A program made the position numbers and the translations under genes. A stretch of DNA of 32,288 bases from Methylobacterium sp. E-065. GTDB taxonomy: Bacteria; Pseudomonadota; Alphaproteobacteria; Rhizobiales; Beijerinckiaceae. The first letter of the stretch is position 1, and each line of letters begins with the position of its first letter. The stretch lies in contig NZ_JAKSYD010000302.1 of NCBI RefSeq assembly GCF_022829605.1, positions 1 to 32,288 of the forward strand, written 5' to 3'. Positions 8,230 to 18,835 of this stretch are shown here, one piece after another. A model generated the notes under the pieces. The model ran no database searches, had not been told where the DNA came from, and saw nothing but the letters and a program-made list of their open reading frames with translations.

Positions 8230-11200
8230 TCAGAAGCGCATTTGCAGGCGCGCGGTCCCGGATTGCGCGACGAAGTGGTCGCCGACCTGTGCCTGATACT
8301 CGCCCGTCACCTCCACGCCGTTGCCGAGACTGATCTGAAGCCCCAGCCCGGCTTCGCCGAGGCGGTCGGGGATCGACGATTCCGTCGCGAACCGCCCGAG
8401 CGCGCCGGTACCCTGGAAGCTCGCCCGGCCGGTGAAGCGGTCGTCCGACAGGACCATCAGGCCCAGCGTGCCGTAGGGCCGAACCCAGCGCCCGCCCTCC
8501 AGATCGATCCGGCCGCCGATCTCGACGTTCGGGCTGAACGCCACCAGCGTCTTGGCCAGGGGGCGGACGTAGAGGTTGAAATCCCCCGCGCCCGTCTCGG
8601 AATAGGCCGGGCTGTAGCTGTAGAGCAGGTCGAGATCCGCGTAGGGCTTGATGTACCAGTCGCCGAACAGGACCTGATAGCTCGCCCGCAGGCGCCCACC
8701 GGCGCTGAGGATCTCGGACCGGCTGCGCGCCGTGGCGCGGGCCCCCGCGAAGTCGATCGCGCGCTTGTTGTCGGCCCAGGCGTAGCCGACGTTGGCCGAG
8801 GTCGCGAACAGCCAGGGGCCGACCTGATGCTTGAGCGCGGCCGAGACGTCGCCGGCATCGCTCGTCGTGCCGGTGATCCGGTCGGGATCGCTCTGGATCG
8901 CGCGGGTGTAGGCGCCGGTCAGGCCGAAGAACCAATCCGGCGCGAACTCGGTCTGGAGGCCGGTCTGGTAGCTCAGGGCGTTCTGGTGATAGCCGCCGTC
9001 GTCGGGGGTCGAGAACTGGCGCGCGTTGGTGCCGGTGATGCGGCCCCAGACGCATTCGCCCTCGCGCAGCAGCGTGCCGGTGCCCACGAAGGCGGGGCAG
9101 CTCATGGCCCGCTGCAGGCCCTTGCGGGTGTCGAGCGTCCGGTCGGTGAGCGTGTCCTGGTTGGATTCGGGCTTCAGCTCGTCCAGCGCGGCGGCGTAGC
9201 CCTTCTGGCTGTCGACCGACAGGAAGCGGGCGTAGAGATTGCCGAGCCGGGTGGTGTTGCCGTCCCAGGCATCCTGCAGGCCCTGGGCGACGTTGCGCTG
9301 GTCGGTGGTGAGCGTGATGCCCACGGGCGTCGTGAAATGCGCCTGCGGCGTGAGCGCGACGGCGTCGGCGGTCGAGGCCAGCGCCCACGAGATCGGAACC
9401 GCGCCGGAATGCAGGACGCTGTCGGTCGTGGTGGCGGTGACGGCCCGGACCTGCTCGGCCCTGAGGAAGGTGTAGCGCCCCGGCAGCAGGCCGCTGACGA
9501 TGTGGGGCTCGACCACGCCGCCCAGCGTCGCGGTGCCGGAGACGGTCAGGAGGTCGTTGCGCGGCGTGCCGGCCGGAGCCAGCGGCGCGATGTCGACCAG
9601 CAGGCGGCCGGTTGCGGTCTGCACGAAGCTGCCGGTGACGGTCGCCTGCGCCACCGTGCCGACGCCGCCGAGATCGAGGATCGCGCCGTTGCGCAGCAGC
9701 CCGTCGCGGCCCAGCGCGACGACGCCCTCGGGCCCGGTGCGCAGGATCGCCGACGCGGTGCCGGACCCGTTCTCGAACACCACGCGCCCGAACTGCCCGC
9801 CGCCGGTCACGTCGATATCGCCGGTCACGGTGCCGCGGTTGGTGATCGTGCCGGTGGCGAAGGCACCGGTGATCGCGCGGCCCGAGGCCGCGCTGACCAC
9901 GCCACCCGGTTCGATGGTGATCCGGTTGTCGCGGCCGCCCTCGACGCGCAACGCCGAGCCGGTGCCGCTGCCGCCGGTTACGACGCCGTCCACCCGGATG
10001 ACGATGTCGTTGCCGCGGCTCGTGTCGGGCTCGAGGCTGCCGTCGGTCCGCTGGACGCCCGACTGGGCGTAGATCGCGTGGGCGTCCAGGCCCGAAGCGA
10101 TGATCGAACCGAACGCGTCGATGGTGATGATCCCGCCGGTTCCGGTCACCGCGCGTCTGCGCACGGGATCCGTCGTCGTCGTCGTCTCGCCCGACAGGCC
10201 GACGAGCAGACCGCCGCCGCCGCCGAGGCTCTGCGCCAGGAGGCCGTGGGATTCCGTGCCGGTGGTGCGGATCACGGAGCCCTTCTCCAGAATGACCTTG
10301 ATTGTCCCGCGATCGCCGCGGGCGCCGTCCCGCAGCGCGTAGGGGATCGCGTAGCCCACGGCCTGATGGGCGCCGCCGTAGCCGCCACCGCCGCCGATCG
10401 ATTGCAGCAGCAGGGCCGGCGCGGCGTCGCCGCTGGTCGAGATTTTCGCGTTCGCGCCCATCCTGACGTCGATCATGCCGCCGTCACCCGCGGCACCCCC
10501 CGAGCCGCCCAGCCCGAACGTGTACCGGTGGCCGCCCGGCCCCGCCGCCACGGAGGCGAGACCGCCACCGCCGCCGATGCTCTGGGCCAGGATGCCGACG
10601 GCGCCGAAGCCGCCCGTGGCGACCGTGCCCTCCTGGATGACCCGCACGGTGCCGCCGTTGCCCGCCACGGCGCCGGAGCCGCCGAGCGTCAGGCTGCCGG
10701 ACTTCCCCGAGACGGAGGCGGGATCCTCCGGCGGCGCGATCGGCACGATGTCGAGCGCCGCCAGCAGCGCGTTCGCCAGCGCCTTCGCGTCGCTCCCGGA
10801 GCCGTCCGTCTTCCCGTCCGCAGTCCCGTGCGAAGTCCCGGCCTCCGCCGCCGCGTCGTCGCCGGCCGGCGCGGCGAAGCTGCCGCCGCCGCCGCCGATG
10901 CTCTGGGCGACCAGAGCATGCGCCTCGATCCCGACCGTCGTGACGGTGCCGCGATTCTCGACCGTGACCACGCCGCCATTGGCGCCGGTCCCGCCGTTGC
11001 CACCGACATTCAGGTTGAGGGTCAGCCCCTTGCCGGCCTTGCTGTTGACGCTCCCCCCGACGCCGGTGCCGCCGCCGCCGCCGATGCTCTGCGCGGTGAG
11101 GCCGTAGGCGGCGTCCCCCTGCGTGGCGACCGTGCCGCTGTTGATGATCCCGACGAAACCGCCGGTATTGCCCGTGCCGCCCGCGCCGCCGACGGTCGCC

Positions 11201-14200
11201 GTGAAGGTGGTCTGGTTGGTGGCCTCGGCGAAGGACACGCCGCCCTGGCCGCCGCCGCCGCCGATGCTCTGCGCCAGGATCCCGTGCGCGGAGGCGCCGA
11301 AGGTGGTGATCGTCCCCTCGTTCTTGACGTTGACGTCGCCGCCGGTGCCGCCGCTCGCCCCGGTGCCCCCCAAGGGCCAGACTCGCCTGGATATCGGGCA
11401 GCTTCGTCGCGGTCTTCTTCTGCTTGTCCAGATAGGTCGCGATGCTGCTGGAGTAGGATTTCAGCGCCTTGGCGAAATCCGAGTTCTTCAGCGTGTCGGC
11501 AAGACCCTTGTAGGTGTCGCTGGACTTGATGTCCTTGAGGAACTGGTCGAGGGCCTTCTTGTCGTCCTTGTTGGCCTTGTCGGCGGCCCATGTCTGGTAG
11601 GCCTCGACGCCGATCGCCTGCTTGATCTGCTGCCAGATCTCGCCCACGGCATCGGGCGTGACCCCGGTCCCGGCCGCGAGGCTGCCGCCGGTACCGCCGC
11701 CCCCGCCGATGCTCTGGGCCAGGATGCCGTGCGCGCCGGCGCCCGCGGTCGTGATCGTGCCGGCCGCGTCGTTGATGACGGTCACGGACCCGCCCGTGCT
11801 GCCGGTCCCGCCGGTCCCGCCGAGCTTTCGGGTGATCTTGAGCGTGCCCGTGGCGGTGCTCGACACATCGCCGCCATTGCCGCCGCCGCCGCCGATGCTC
11901 TGGGCCTGGATGCCGCTGGCGTTCGAGCCGCCGGTCAGGATCGCGCCGGCGTTCGTCACCCCGACGAGGCCGCCCCGATTGCCGGTGCCGCCCGCGCCGC
12001 CCACGGTGTCGGTCACCGTCAGGGTATCGGCGATCGGAAGCTTGCTGAGGACTTCGTTGAGGGTCTCGTCGAAGGAGACCCCGGAGGTCGCGATCGCGGA
12101 GGCCGGGCCGGCATTGCCGCCGCCGCCGCCGACGCTCAGGGCAAGGACGCCGATCGCGGCGTCGCCCCCGGTCGTGATGCTGCCCGCCTGCGTGACGGTG
12201 ACTTCGCCGCCCGTGCCGCCGCCGCCGCCCGTGCCGCCGACGCCCCGGGTGACGGCGATGTTCTGGCGCAGGCTCAGGGTGTTGGCCGTCGCGGTCGCGC
12301 CGCCGCCCGAGCCGCCGCCGCCGCCGATGCTCATGGCTTCGATGCCGGACGCGCTGTCGCCGGAGGTCCGCACGGTGCCGCGATTGGTGACGGTGGCGCT
12401 GCCGCCATTGCCGCCGCCGCCGCCCGTGCCGCCGAGGGTCGTGGTGGCCGCCACGGCCATCTGCCCCGGCGGTGCGACGGCCAGCGCATAGGCGGCCGCG
12501 TCGCCGCCGATGCCGCCGCCGCCGCCGACGCTGAGGGCGCGCAGGCCGGTCGCCCCATCGCCGTAGGTGGTGACCGCGCCGCCGTTGAGGACGCGCGCCG
12601 TGCCGCCCGCGCCGCCATCCCCGCCGGACCCGCCGATCGCGGTGGAGAACGCGAGGCTCGGCAACGTGTTGCCGGTCGGCGTCACGAGGGGCGCCGCAAT
12701 CGCCTTCGCGTCGGCGAGACCGCCCACGCCGCCGCCGCCGCCGATGCTGAGCGCCGCGAGGCCGTCCGCGCCGAGGCCGCCGGTCGTGACGGTGGTCGAG
12801 CTGTCGATGACGGCGGTGCCGCCCTGTCCGCCCCGGCCGCCGCTCCCGCCGACCGCCCAGGAGACCGAGAGCGCGAAGCCCACGGCCTTGCTCTTGGCGT
12901 CCCCGCCGGCGCCGCCGCCGCCGCCGATGCTCTGGACCAGGACACCCGTCGCACCGTCGCCGGCGGTCTCGATCGTACCGTCGAGGCCGGTGAACTTGGC
13001 AAGCGCGCCATCGCCGCCGCCGCCGGCGGCGCCGCCGAGGCCGACCGCGATGAACGCGTTGGCCGTGAAGGCCCGCCCGCCGCTGCCGCCGCTGCCGCCG
13101 ATGCTCTGGACCAGGGCCCCGTAGGCGGCCTCGCCGCTCGTCGCGATCCGGCCGCCGGCGTTGATGATCTCGGCGGTGCCGCCGAAGCCCCCCGTTCCGC
13201 CGGTGCCGCCGCGGGAGAACCACAGCGTCTCGCCCCCGGCACCGCCGCCATTCGTCGTGGATGGCACGGCGAGCGGCGAGAGGGGCAGGGCCGCGTCGGC
13301 GCTGCCGCCGCCGATGCTCTGGGCGACCAGACCGATCGCCCCCGTGCCCGCGGTCGTCACGGAGCCGCTGTTGGTCAGCGTCACCGATCCGCCCGTGGCG
13401 GCATCGCCGCCGGTGCCGCCGCCGAAGACGCCGCCGCCGCCCTTGCCGCCGGGGCCGCCGACCGACTGGGCCACGACGCCCAGGGCGTAATCGCCCTGCG
13501 TGACGACCGTGCCGCGCTGGGTCACCGTGACGGTGCCGCCGTTCCCGCCCCGAGCCCCGTCGCGTCCGCCGGAATCGCCCTGGTCGCCGCCCCGGCCTCC
13601 GACGCTCTGGACCAGGGCGCCGAAGGCGTAGTCGCCGGCCGTCCGGATCGTCCCGGCCATGTCGAGATTCGCGAGCGCGCCCGCACCCCCCTGGGTCACC
13701 TGGGGTTTGCTGTAGGCGGTGCCCATCCGCCCGCGGTCGCCGCCCGCACCGCCGATGGATTCGACGATCACCGCGGTGGCGCCGACGCCGTCGGTGCTGA
13801 CCCGGCCGGAGGGCGTCACCGTGAGCGAGGCCGCCCCGCCGGCCCCGCCCGTCCTGAACGCGGTCTGGTCGGCCGCCGTGCCCCCCGAACCGGCGTCACC
13901 CCCGGTTGCGCTGACCCGCACGGCCAGGAAGGCCTGCCCCACGGTCGAGACCGTGGACGACAGGGTGAGGGCGACCGGGCCGGCATCGCCGCCGCCGCCG
14001 AAATTCGTCAGGGCGTCACCGCCCTTTCCGCCCATGGAATAGACCCAGAACCGCGGAGCCGGCCTGAACGCCGCCTGCCCGGTCGGGTCGGTCTGGTCGC
14101 CCTGCCCGGTCACGTCCTCCGACAGCACCACCGACACGGCGCCGCCCCGACCGCCCCTGGCGCCGAAGACCGAACCCGTGCCGTAATCGTCGCCCCGTCC

Positions 14201-14515
14201 GCCGCGCCCGCCCTGCGATCCGATCTGGATCGCCGCCGCGGGGTCACGCCCGGCGGCCGCGGTATCGACATCGATCAGGCTCAGGTCGCCGCCGTCCCCG
14301 CCGGGCGTCGCCGGGGTGTTCCGCTGGAGGATGTAGACTTTCCCGTCCTGGCCATTCGCGCCGGTGACCACCTGGGGCTGGGGTCGCTCGGCGGCGCGCG
14401 CGGGCCCAGCGAGGCCCTGCATGGCGATCAGGCTGACCGTCGCCAGAAGCCATGCGGAGGGCCGCATCCGCCCGTCGAGGATCCCGAGGGACCGTACAAC
14501 CCGCGAGCACGACAT
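8230..14515 (-). CDS. Giant autotransporter with glycine-rich repeat passenger, split by one frameshift
   Basis: Read as one gene this encodes about 2,100 residues. The N-terminus has a long signal peptide (hydrophobic SAWLLATVSLIAMQGLAGPA, then RAAE). The passenger consists of about 18 repeats, each ending in a form of AQSIGGGGGxGG after a GxVxTxGxxAxG beta-strand pair, which predicts a surface beta-helix. A linker with LGGVVEPHIVSG and GRYTFLRAEQV leads into a C-terminal beta-barrel (about the last 300 residues, from GRITGTNARQF) that ends in RLQMRF, with the terminal Phe expected for BAM recognition. It should be a type V secreted adhesin-like surface protein. The frame breaks at a run of six C (plus strand 11366-11371): upstream frame runs to SLALGG, and downstream frame resumes GTGASGGTGG. 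One base fewer restores it, so either a sequencing error or a real inactivation. Start ATG 14515 has AAGAGG upstream; ATG 14467 is an alternative. Confidence 0.85.
10040..13900 (-). repeat. About 18 coding repeats of the autotransporter passenger
   Basis: On the plus strand a unit like CCGCCGCCGCCGATGCTCTG recurs every 170-240 bases. It encodes SIGGGGG (seen near 10390, 10570, 10890, 11070, 11260, 11700, 11885, 12125, 12315, 12515, 12730, 12915, 13090 and 13305, with looser copies on both sides). Between units the sequence diverges. The identity of the short blocks makes unequal recombination and length variation between strains likely. Confidence 0.75.
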
Positions 14516-14827
14516 CGGCCATACGCCTCTTACCCGCCAGGGCCCGTACGGAACGGCAAGGGCATGGCGGAACCACAAGGATCTGCAGCGGTTTCAGCCG
14601 CGTCGCACCGATCCGAGTTCGGCGCTGCGCAGCAATGCGCAGCGTCTAGTAAATTTATTCCTGCCTGGAAAGTCGGATCGACAGCTGAAGCTGGAATATT
14701 TCAAGTATTTATATTCGAAAGAACATATTTCTATATATTAGATCTTGCCGTGTACTCCAAAGTTCGTTCGAGCCGCGCGCAAATCGTGATCCGCTGGGAA
14801 CAAGATCTCCGCGCGCGACGATCGACC
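14516..14827. promoter_or_regulatory. A/T-rich gap upstream of the autotransporter, likely its promoter region
   Basis: This 312-bp gap separates the end of the flavoprotein gene of the nitrilase cluster from the autotransporter start, both on the minus strand. The part from about 14640 to 14760 is far richer in A/T than its surroundings. The autotransporter promoter should lie here, but no clear -35/-10 pair can be fixed. No gene is seen in it. Confidence 0.4.
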
Positions 14828-16096
14828 TCAGACCGCGACCCTCATGGCCGCATCCCCGGTTCCGAGGCGCGCCTCGATGACCTGCGCGAGGTGTTCGGCA
14901 TCGCGGCCGACCGCACCGAAGCGGCCCGAGCCCCAGGTGTTCAGCCAGGGCAGGCCGATGAAGGAGATGCCGGCCTCGGCGGTCACGCCGCGCCGGTGCT
15001 TGGGATGGCCCGCGCCGTTGAACACGGAGGCGTCGAGCCACCGGAAATCCGGCGTGAAGCCGATGCACCAGAGGATGCTGGTGATGCCGGAGCCTTCGAG
15101 GGGGAGCGCGGTGACGGGCGCGTCCGGCTCCCAGACGGGGGTGTAGGGCGCCTGCGCCGGCGCCGCGATGCCGGCCTTGGCGATGTGGGTGTCGATGGCC
15201 GCGTTGATGCTGTTGTAGGTCCGGTCGGCCTGATCAAGCGCGCGCTTGAGGTTGTCGCGGAAGCGGAAGGCTCCGTCGGCGTAATCCTCCAGCACGCCGT
15301 AGAGCTGCATGCCCTCGGTGGCGAAGCGGCGCAGGTCGATGTCGCGGCCCCCGTCGCGCCCGGTCACGTAGTGGTTGGTGTTGTCGCGGACGCCGTCGCG
15401 CAGCGGGTGGTTCTCGACGGTCATGTCGTAATAGCCCATGTCGGCGAGCCATGTGACGACGTCGCGGCCGCGGTAGAAGCGGGCGCAGCGGGGCGCATCG
15501 CCCACCGCCAGATGCACCCGGCGCCCGGCGAGGTGCAGGTCCTCCGCGATCTGCGCGCCCGATTGCCCGGAGCCGACGACCAGCACGGCGCCGTCCGGCA
15601 GCTGGGCCGGATTGCGATACTGGTTGGAGTGGATCTGTGCGATCGCGCCCGGCAGCTTCTCCGCCATGCGCGGAATGATCGGGGTGTGATAGCCGCCCGA
15701 AGCGACGACGATCTCGTCGGCCGTGTAGTCGCCGTCCGAGGTCTGCACCGCGAACAGGCCGTCGTCGCGCCGCACCACGCGCGTGACCGCAACGCCCTCG
15801 CGGATGGGCGGCTTCACCTTCGCCACGAAGGCCTGGAGATAGGCGACGATCTCGTCCTTCTTCATGAACCCGTCCGGGTCCGGCCCGTCGTAGCGATGGC
15901 CCGGCAGGTCGCATTGCCAGTTCGGCGTCACGAGGCAGAACGTGTCCCAGCGCTGCGTCGCCCAGGTGTGGGCGGCTGTGTGCTTCTCGAACACGAGGTG
16001 GTCGATGCCGCGCTGCGCAAGGTGGTGGCTGACCGAGAGGCCGGCCTGACCGCCGCCCACGATGGCGACGGGACTGTGAGGGATCGGGGCGGTCAT
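14828..16096 (-). CDS. nitH: Flavin-dependent oxidoreductase of the nitrilase (Nit1C) cluster, MSMEG_0569 family
   Basis: This 422-residue protein is the last gene of the seven-gene nitrilase operon. It has an N-terminal FAD site (VAIVGGGQAGLSVSHHL, residues about 10-26) and a second dinucleotide site for NAD(P)H (LVVGSGQSGAQIAEDL, about residues 190-205), the layout of class B-like flavin monooxygenases. The family-specific flanks include TWATQRWDTFCLVTPNWQCD and the C-terminal FIGLPWLNTWGSGRFGAVG. CAGGAG lies about 8 bases before the ATG at 16096, and the gene starts 38 bases after the glycosyltransferase ends. In Pseudomonas fluorescens the member called NitH belongs to the set linked to cyanide use. 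The reaction is unknown; oxygenation of an organic nitrile precursor or product is a reasonable guess. Confidence 0.9.
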   Translation of the reverse strand: MTAPIPHSPVAIVGGGQAGLSVSHHLAQRGIDHLVFEKHTAAHTWATQRWDTFCLVTPNWQCDLPGHRYDGPDPDGFMKKDEIVAYLQAFVAKVKPPIREGVAVTRVVRRDDGLFAVQTSDGDYTADEIVVASGGYHTPIIPRMAEKLPGAIAQIHSNQYRNPAQLPDGAVLVVGSGQSGAQIAEDLHLAGRRVHLAVGDAPRCARFYRGRDVVTWLADMGYYDMTVENHPLRDGVRDNTNHYVTGRDGGRDIDLRRFATEGMQLYGVLEDYADGAFRFRDNLKRALDQADRTYNSINAAIDTHIAKAGIAAPAQAPYTPVWEPDAPVTALPLEGSGITSILWCIGFTPDFRWLDASVFNGAGHPKHRRGVTAEAGISFIGLPWLNTWGSGRFGAVGRDAEHLAQVIEARLGTGDAAMRVAV

Positions 16097-16134
16097 GGCG
16101 CCAACTCCTGCGTGGGTTCGGGAGGACGGGCTGT

Positions 16135-17304
16135 TCAGGCGGGGATCGGTGCCCGCCGGGCGCAGGCCCGGTAGGTCGCGTCGTGGCGCTCGGCGCAGGC
16201 GCGCCAAGACAGGGCGGCCGCGCGCCCGCGGCCGGCCGCCCGCAGCCGGGCCCGGATCTGCGGTACGAGCGCCGCCGCCATGGCGTCGGCGATGGCGTCG
16301 GGGTCGGCGGGATCGACGAACAGGGCGTCGGCCGGCGCCAGATAGGCGGTGAACGGCGGCCGGTCGGAGACGATCGCGGGGGTGCCGCACGCCATGGCCT
16401 CCAGCACGCACAGGCCGAACCCCTCGGTCCACGACGGGAAGGCCAGGAGGTCTGCGGCCCGGTAGAGCGCCGGCATCTCGGCCTGCGGGACGGGGCCCGT
16501 CTCGATGAGAGCCGCGCCCCGGCCGACCGTGAGCTCCTCGGAATCCAGGGCGGCTTGGCAGCGGGCGCGGTAGGCCGCGTGGTCGAGGAGCGAGGCGCCG
16601 CCGGCGATGACGAGCTGCGCGCTCGGAAAGCGGGCACGCAGCCGGGCGAAACCCGCGATGATGCCCAGCGTGTTCTTGCGCGCCTCGAAGCCGCCGACGC
16701 TCAGGACGACGGGCCCCGGGCCGAGTCCCCAGCGCGCGCGCAGGGCGGCGTCCGCCCCGGTCGGCGCGTCACCATAGATCGACAGATCGACCCCGTTGCC
16801 GACGATCTCGGCGTCCGCGCCGATCTCGTTCCGGATCCAGTCCGCCCAGAGGCGGCTGACGCAGAGCAGACGCCGGGCCTCGCGGATCGATCGCGTCTGC
16901 CAGTCGGCCAGCACCGGGTCGGCGAAGTGATCGACGTGGTGGACGGTGCGCACGAAGCCCGGGATCAGGCGCCGCTGCGTCAGGGTCGCGAGCGCGTTGC
17001 CGCCGATCCCGTCATGAGCGTGGAACACTTCGAAATCGCGGGCCGCCGCGTCTTCGAAGTGGCGCAGGTAGTCGTCGATGCGGGCGCGCACGAGATCGAC
17101 CGTCGAGCCAGCGACCGGTCGGGCCGTCACCGCCACGGTGGGGCAGGCCGCCGCCCGGAAAAAGCCGCGTCCGGATGGGTCAGGGGCGTGGACCACGGCC
17201 TCGTGGCCCAGCGCGCACAGGGCCTCCGCCAGCGCCAGACAATGTGCGACGCCGCCCCGCGGGTTGGTGGAATGGGTCAGGATGGCGATGCGCAGGGCTT
17301 TCAC
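16135..17304 (-). CDS. Family 4 glycosyltransferase of the nitrilase cluster, MSMEG_0565 type
   Basis: This 389-residue protein has the GT-B fold of retaining family 4 glycosyltransferases. The N-terminal half begins MKALRIAILTHSTNPRGGVA, a nucleotide-sugar transferase acceptor-domain start. The C-terminal half carries VVLSVGGFEARKNTLGIIAG and the donor-site motif SWTEGFGLCVLEAMACGTP with the EX7E glutamates. It starts with GTG at 17304, sharing the GTGA overlap with the stop of the AIR-synthase-like gene, so the two are translationally coupled. Not every nitrilase cluster of this type has a glycosyltransferase; its presence suggests that the product is a glycosylated small molecule rather than only free ammonia. 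Donor and acceptor are unknown. I leave out a symbol because nitG in Pseudomonas may be a different protein. Confidence 0.9.
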   Translation of the reverse strand: MKALRIAILTHSTNPRGGVAHCLALAEALCALGHEAVVHAPDPSGRGFFRAAACPTVAVTARPVAGSTVDLVRARIDDYLRHFEDAAARDFEVFHAHDGIGGNALATLTQRRLIPGFVRTVHHVDHFADPVLADWQTRSIREARRLLCVSRLWADWIRNEIGADAEIVGNGVDLSIYGDAPTGADAALRARWGLGPGPVVLSVGGFEARKNTLGIIAGFARLRARFPSAQLVIAGGASLLDHAAYRARCQAALDSEELTVGRGAALIETGPVPQAEMPALYRAADLLAFPSWTEGFGLCVLEAMACGTPAIVSDRPPFTAYLAPADALFVDPADPDAIADAMAAALVPQIRARLRAAGRGRAAALSWRACAERHDATYRACARRAPIPA

Positions 17305-18296
17305 GGGGCGGCCCCCGCGTCGTGCCGGCCGCAGCCTATCAGCGGGCCGGCCGCGAAATCCCAGACCACGGCCTCGGCCCCCGCGGAATCCCGCACCCGG
17401 GCAACCCAGCTCGCATCGAGATGCCCGATCGTGGCAGCAGCGATGCCGCGCTCTGCGAAGCGCGCGATGACGGCCGGCGTCCGGTCGGGGCGCACGCTTA
17501 CGAGGTAGCCGAAGCTCGGGAAGGCCGTCAGCCAGCGTGCCAGCGGGATTTCGGCGGGGCGCGGGATCGCATCGAGGTCGATGACGCCGCCGACGCCCGA
17601 GCATTCGAGCAGCATTAGCGCCGTGCCGACGATGCCCGCCATGCTGATGTCCTTGGCGGCGCGGGCCAGGCCATCCTCGGCAAGGCCCGGTAGCAGGGCG
17701 AGGTCGCCACGCAGCCGGTCCCCCCGTGCGCCGGTCGAGGCGTCCCAGTAGGGGTGCGGCTCGCGGAAACGCCCGCGCAGATCGATGGCCGCTATGAGGT
17801 CGTCGCCCGGCGCGGCGTCGAAGCTCGTCAGGAGGCGCGGACCCGCTCGCCCCAGCACGGCGACCGCCAAATTGCCGGTGGCTGCGCGCGTGTTGGTGTG
17901 GCCGCCTACCACCGGTACGCCGTAGAGCGCGGCGGCGTCCGATAGGCCGGCCAGGATCGGGTCCGCCGCCCCGGCATCCCGGCTCCACAGGGCGTCGACC
18001 ACCGCGAGCGGGCGCCCACCCATGGCGGCGACGTCGCTCAGGTTGACCATGATCCCGCAATAGCCCGCGAAATACGGATCCTCGGCCACGAAGCCGTCGA
18101 GGAAGCCCTCGATGGCCAGCAGCAAGTGCCCGTCGCCATCGGGGATCGCCGCGCAATCGTCGCCGACCGGGATTGCGGCGTGCCGGCCCCCGAGACCGAG
18201 CCGCGCCACGACGGCGTCGATGTCGCGCTTGTGGCCGACCCCGCGGGCCTCGCGGATCTGGCGGGCGAGCGCCTGAATGTCGGCGGCGGCGCTCAC
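17301..18296 (-). CDS. nitF: AIR-synthase/selenophosphate-synthase-like protein of the nitrilase cluster (Sll0787/MSMEG_0567 type)
   Basis: This 331-residue protein has the PurM/SelD fold, an ATP-using family. Visible marks are the N-terminal ATP-site segment IPVGDDCAAIPDGDGHLLLA, MVNLSDVAAMGGRPLAVV, VVGGHTNTRAATGNLAVAVLG and, in the C-terminal half, ARAAKDISMAGIVGTALMLL. The GTG start at 18296 overlaps the GNAT stop by 4 bases (GTGA), so it is coupled to that gene. In Mycobacterium the GNAT and this domain are fused in one protein, which supports a joint step. By fold, it should activate a substrate with ATP, but the substrate is unknown. Confidence 0.9.
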   Translation of the reverse strand: MSAAADIQALARQIREARGVGHKRDIDAVVARLGLGGRHAAIPVGDDCAAIPDGDGHLLLAIEGFLDGFVAEDPYFAGYCGIMVNLSDVAAMGGRPLAVVDALWSRDAGAADPILAGLSDAAALYGVPVVGGHTNTRAATGNLAVAVLGRAGPRLLTSFDAAPGDDLIAAIDLRGRFREPHPYWDASTGARGDRLRGDLALLPGLAEDGLARAAKDISMAGIVGTALMLLECSGVGGVIDLDAIPRPAEIPLARWLTAFPSFGYLVSVRPDRTPAVIARFAERGIAAATIGHLDASWVARVRDSAGAEAVVWDFAAGPLIGCGRHDAGAAP

Positions 18297-18835
18297 GCGG
18301 CCCGGCGCAGCGTGATGAGGCCGTGCTCGGGATCGTGCATCGGCGGGTAGGCCGCGAGGTCGGCTTCCATCAGGCGATGCGGGCGCCCGTGGAGGTTCAG
18401 TGCGTCGAGGCTCGTCCAGTGCAGGCTCTCGAACAGTGCGGCATTCGCCTCCTGCACATGCGCGAGGAAGCGGGTGCAGCCCCTGGCATGGGCCGCCGAG
18501 ACCGCGACCCGGATGAGCCCGGTGCCGAGCGCGGCTGCGCTCCGGAACGGTTTGGCGACCGCGAGGCGCGAGCCCCACCACTCGCCGGGCCGCTCCGGCA
18601 CAGCATGGATGCGCACGGTGCCGACCACGGCATCGGCCTCGCCGCCGAGCGTCGAGAGGGCGCAGATCGGGATGGCGTGGGCATCGACCGCGTCCTGGTC
18701 GTCGCCCGAGAACAGGCCCTGCTCGACGCAGAAGACTTGACGGCGCAGGGCCGCACAGGCGCGGCGCTCCCAGCACGCAATCGCTAATTTCACGTGAAAA
18801 CTATTGGGCCGGTAGGGCGGGACGGGGTCGAACAT
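18293..18835 (-). CDS. nitE: GNAT family acetyltransferase of the nitrilase cluster (Sll0786/MSMEG_0567 N-terminal type)
   Basis: This 180-residue protein is a GNAT-fold N-acyltransferase. Visible marks are RRQVFCVEQGLFSGDDQDAV, DAVVGTVRIHAVPERPGEWW, a loose acetyl-CoA loop in GTGLIRVAVSAAHARGC, and LAHVQEANAALFESLHW. Family members carry this FCVEQ segment after the first helices. The ATG at 18835 overlaps the stop of the radical SAM gene by one base (TGATG), and its own stop overlaps the GTG of the AIR-synthase-like gene. Such coupling in two directions suggests fixed stoichiometry. The acyl acceptor is unknown. The start choice is firm because it lies in the overlap. Confidence 0.88.
   Translation of the reverse strand: MFDPVPPYRPNSFHVKLAIACWERRACAALRRQVFCVEQGLFSGDDQDAVDAHAIPICALSTLGGEADAVVGTVRIHAVPERPGEWWGSRLAVAKPFRSAAALGTGLIRVAVSAAHARGCTRFLAHVQEANAALFESLHWTSLDALNLHGRPHRLMEADLAAYPPMHDPEHGLITLRRAA

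Noticed and set aside
8200..11529. Plus-strand open frame of 1109 codons opposite the autotransporter 3' half
   Set aside because: Antisense shadow; the minus strand has clear beta-barrel and repeat patterns.
10040..13900. Regular CCG-rich repeats as a CRISPR array or microsatellite
   Set aside because: Spacing is 170-240 bp and the blocks code for the same peptide motif in frame, so they are protein repeats.
11123..16174. Plus-strand open frame of 1683 codons opposite the autotransporter and flavoprotein genes
   Set aside because: It is the GC-driven mirror of two real genes on the minus strand; its product is Arg/Ala/Gly-rich without any family signal and runs through an intergenic promoter zone.
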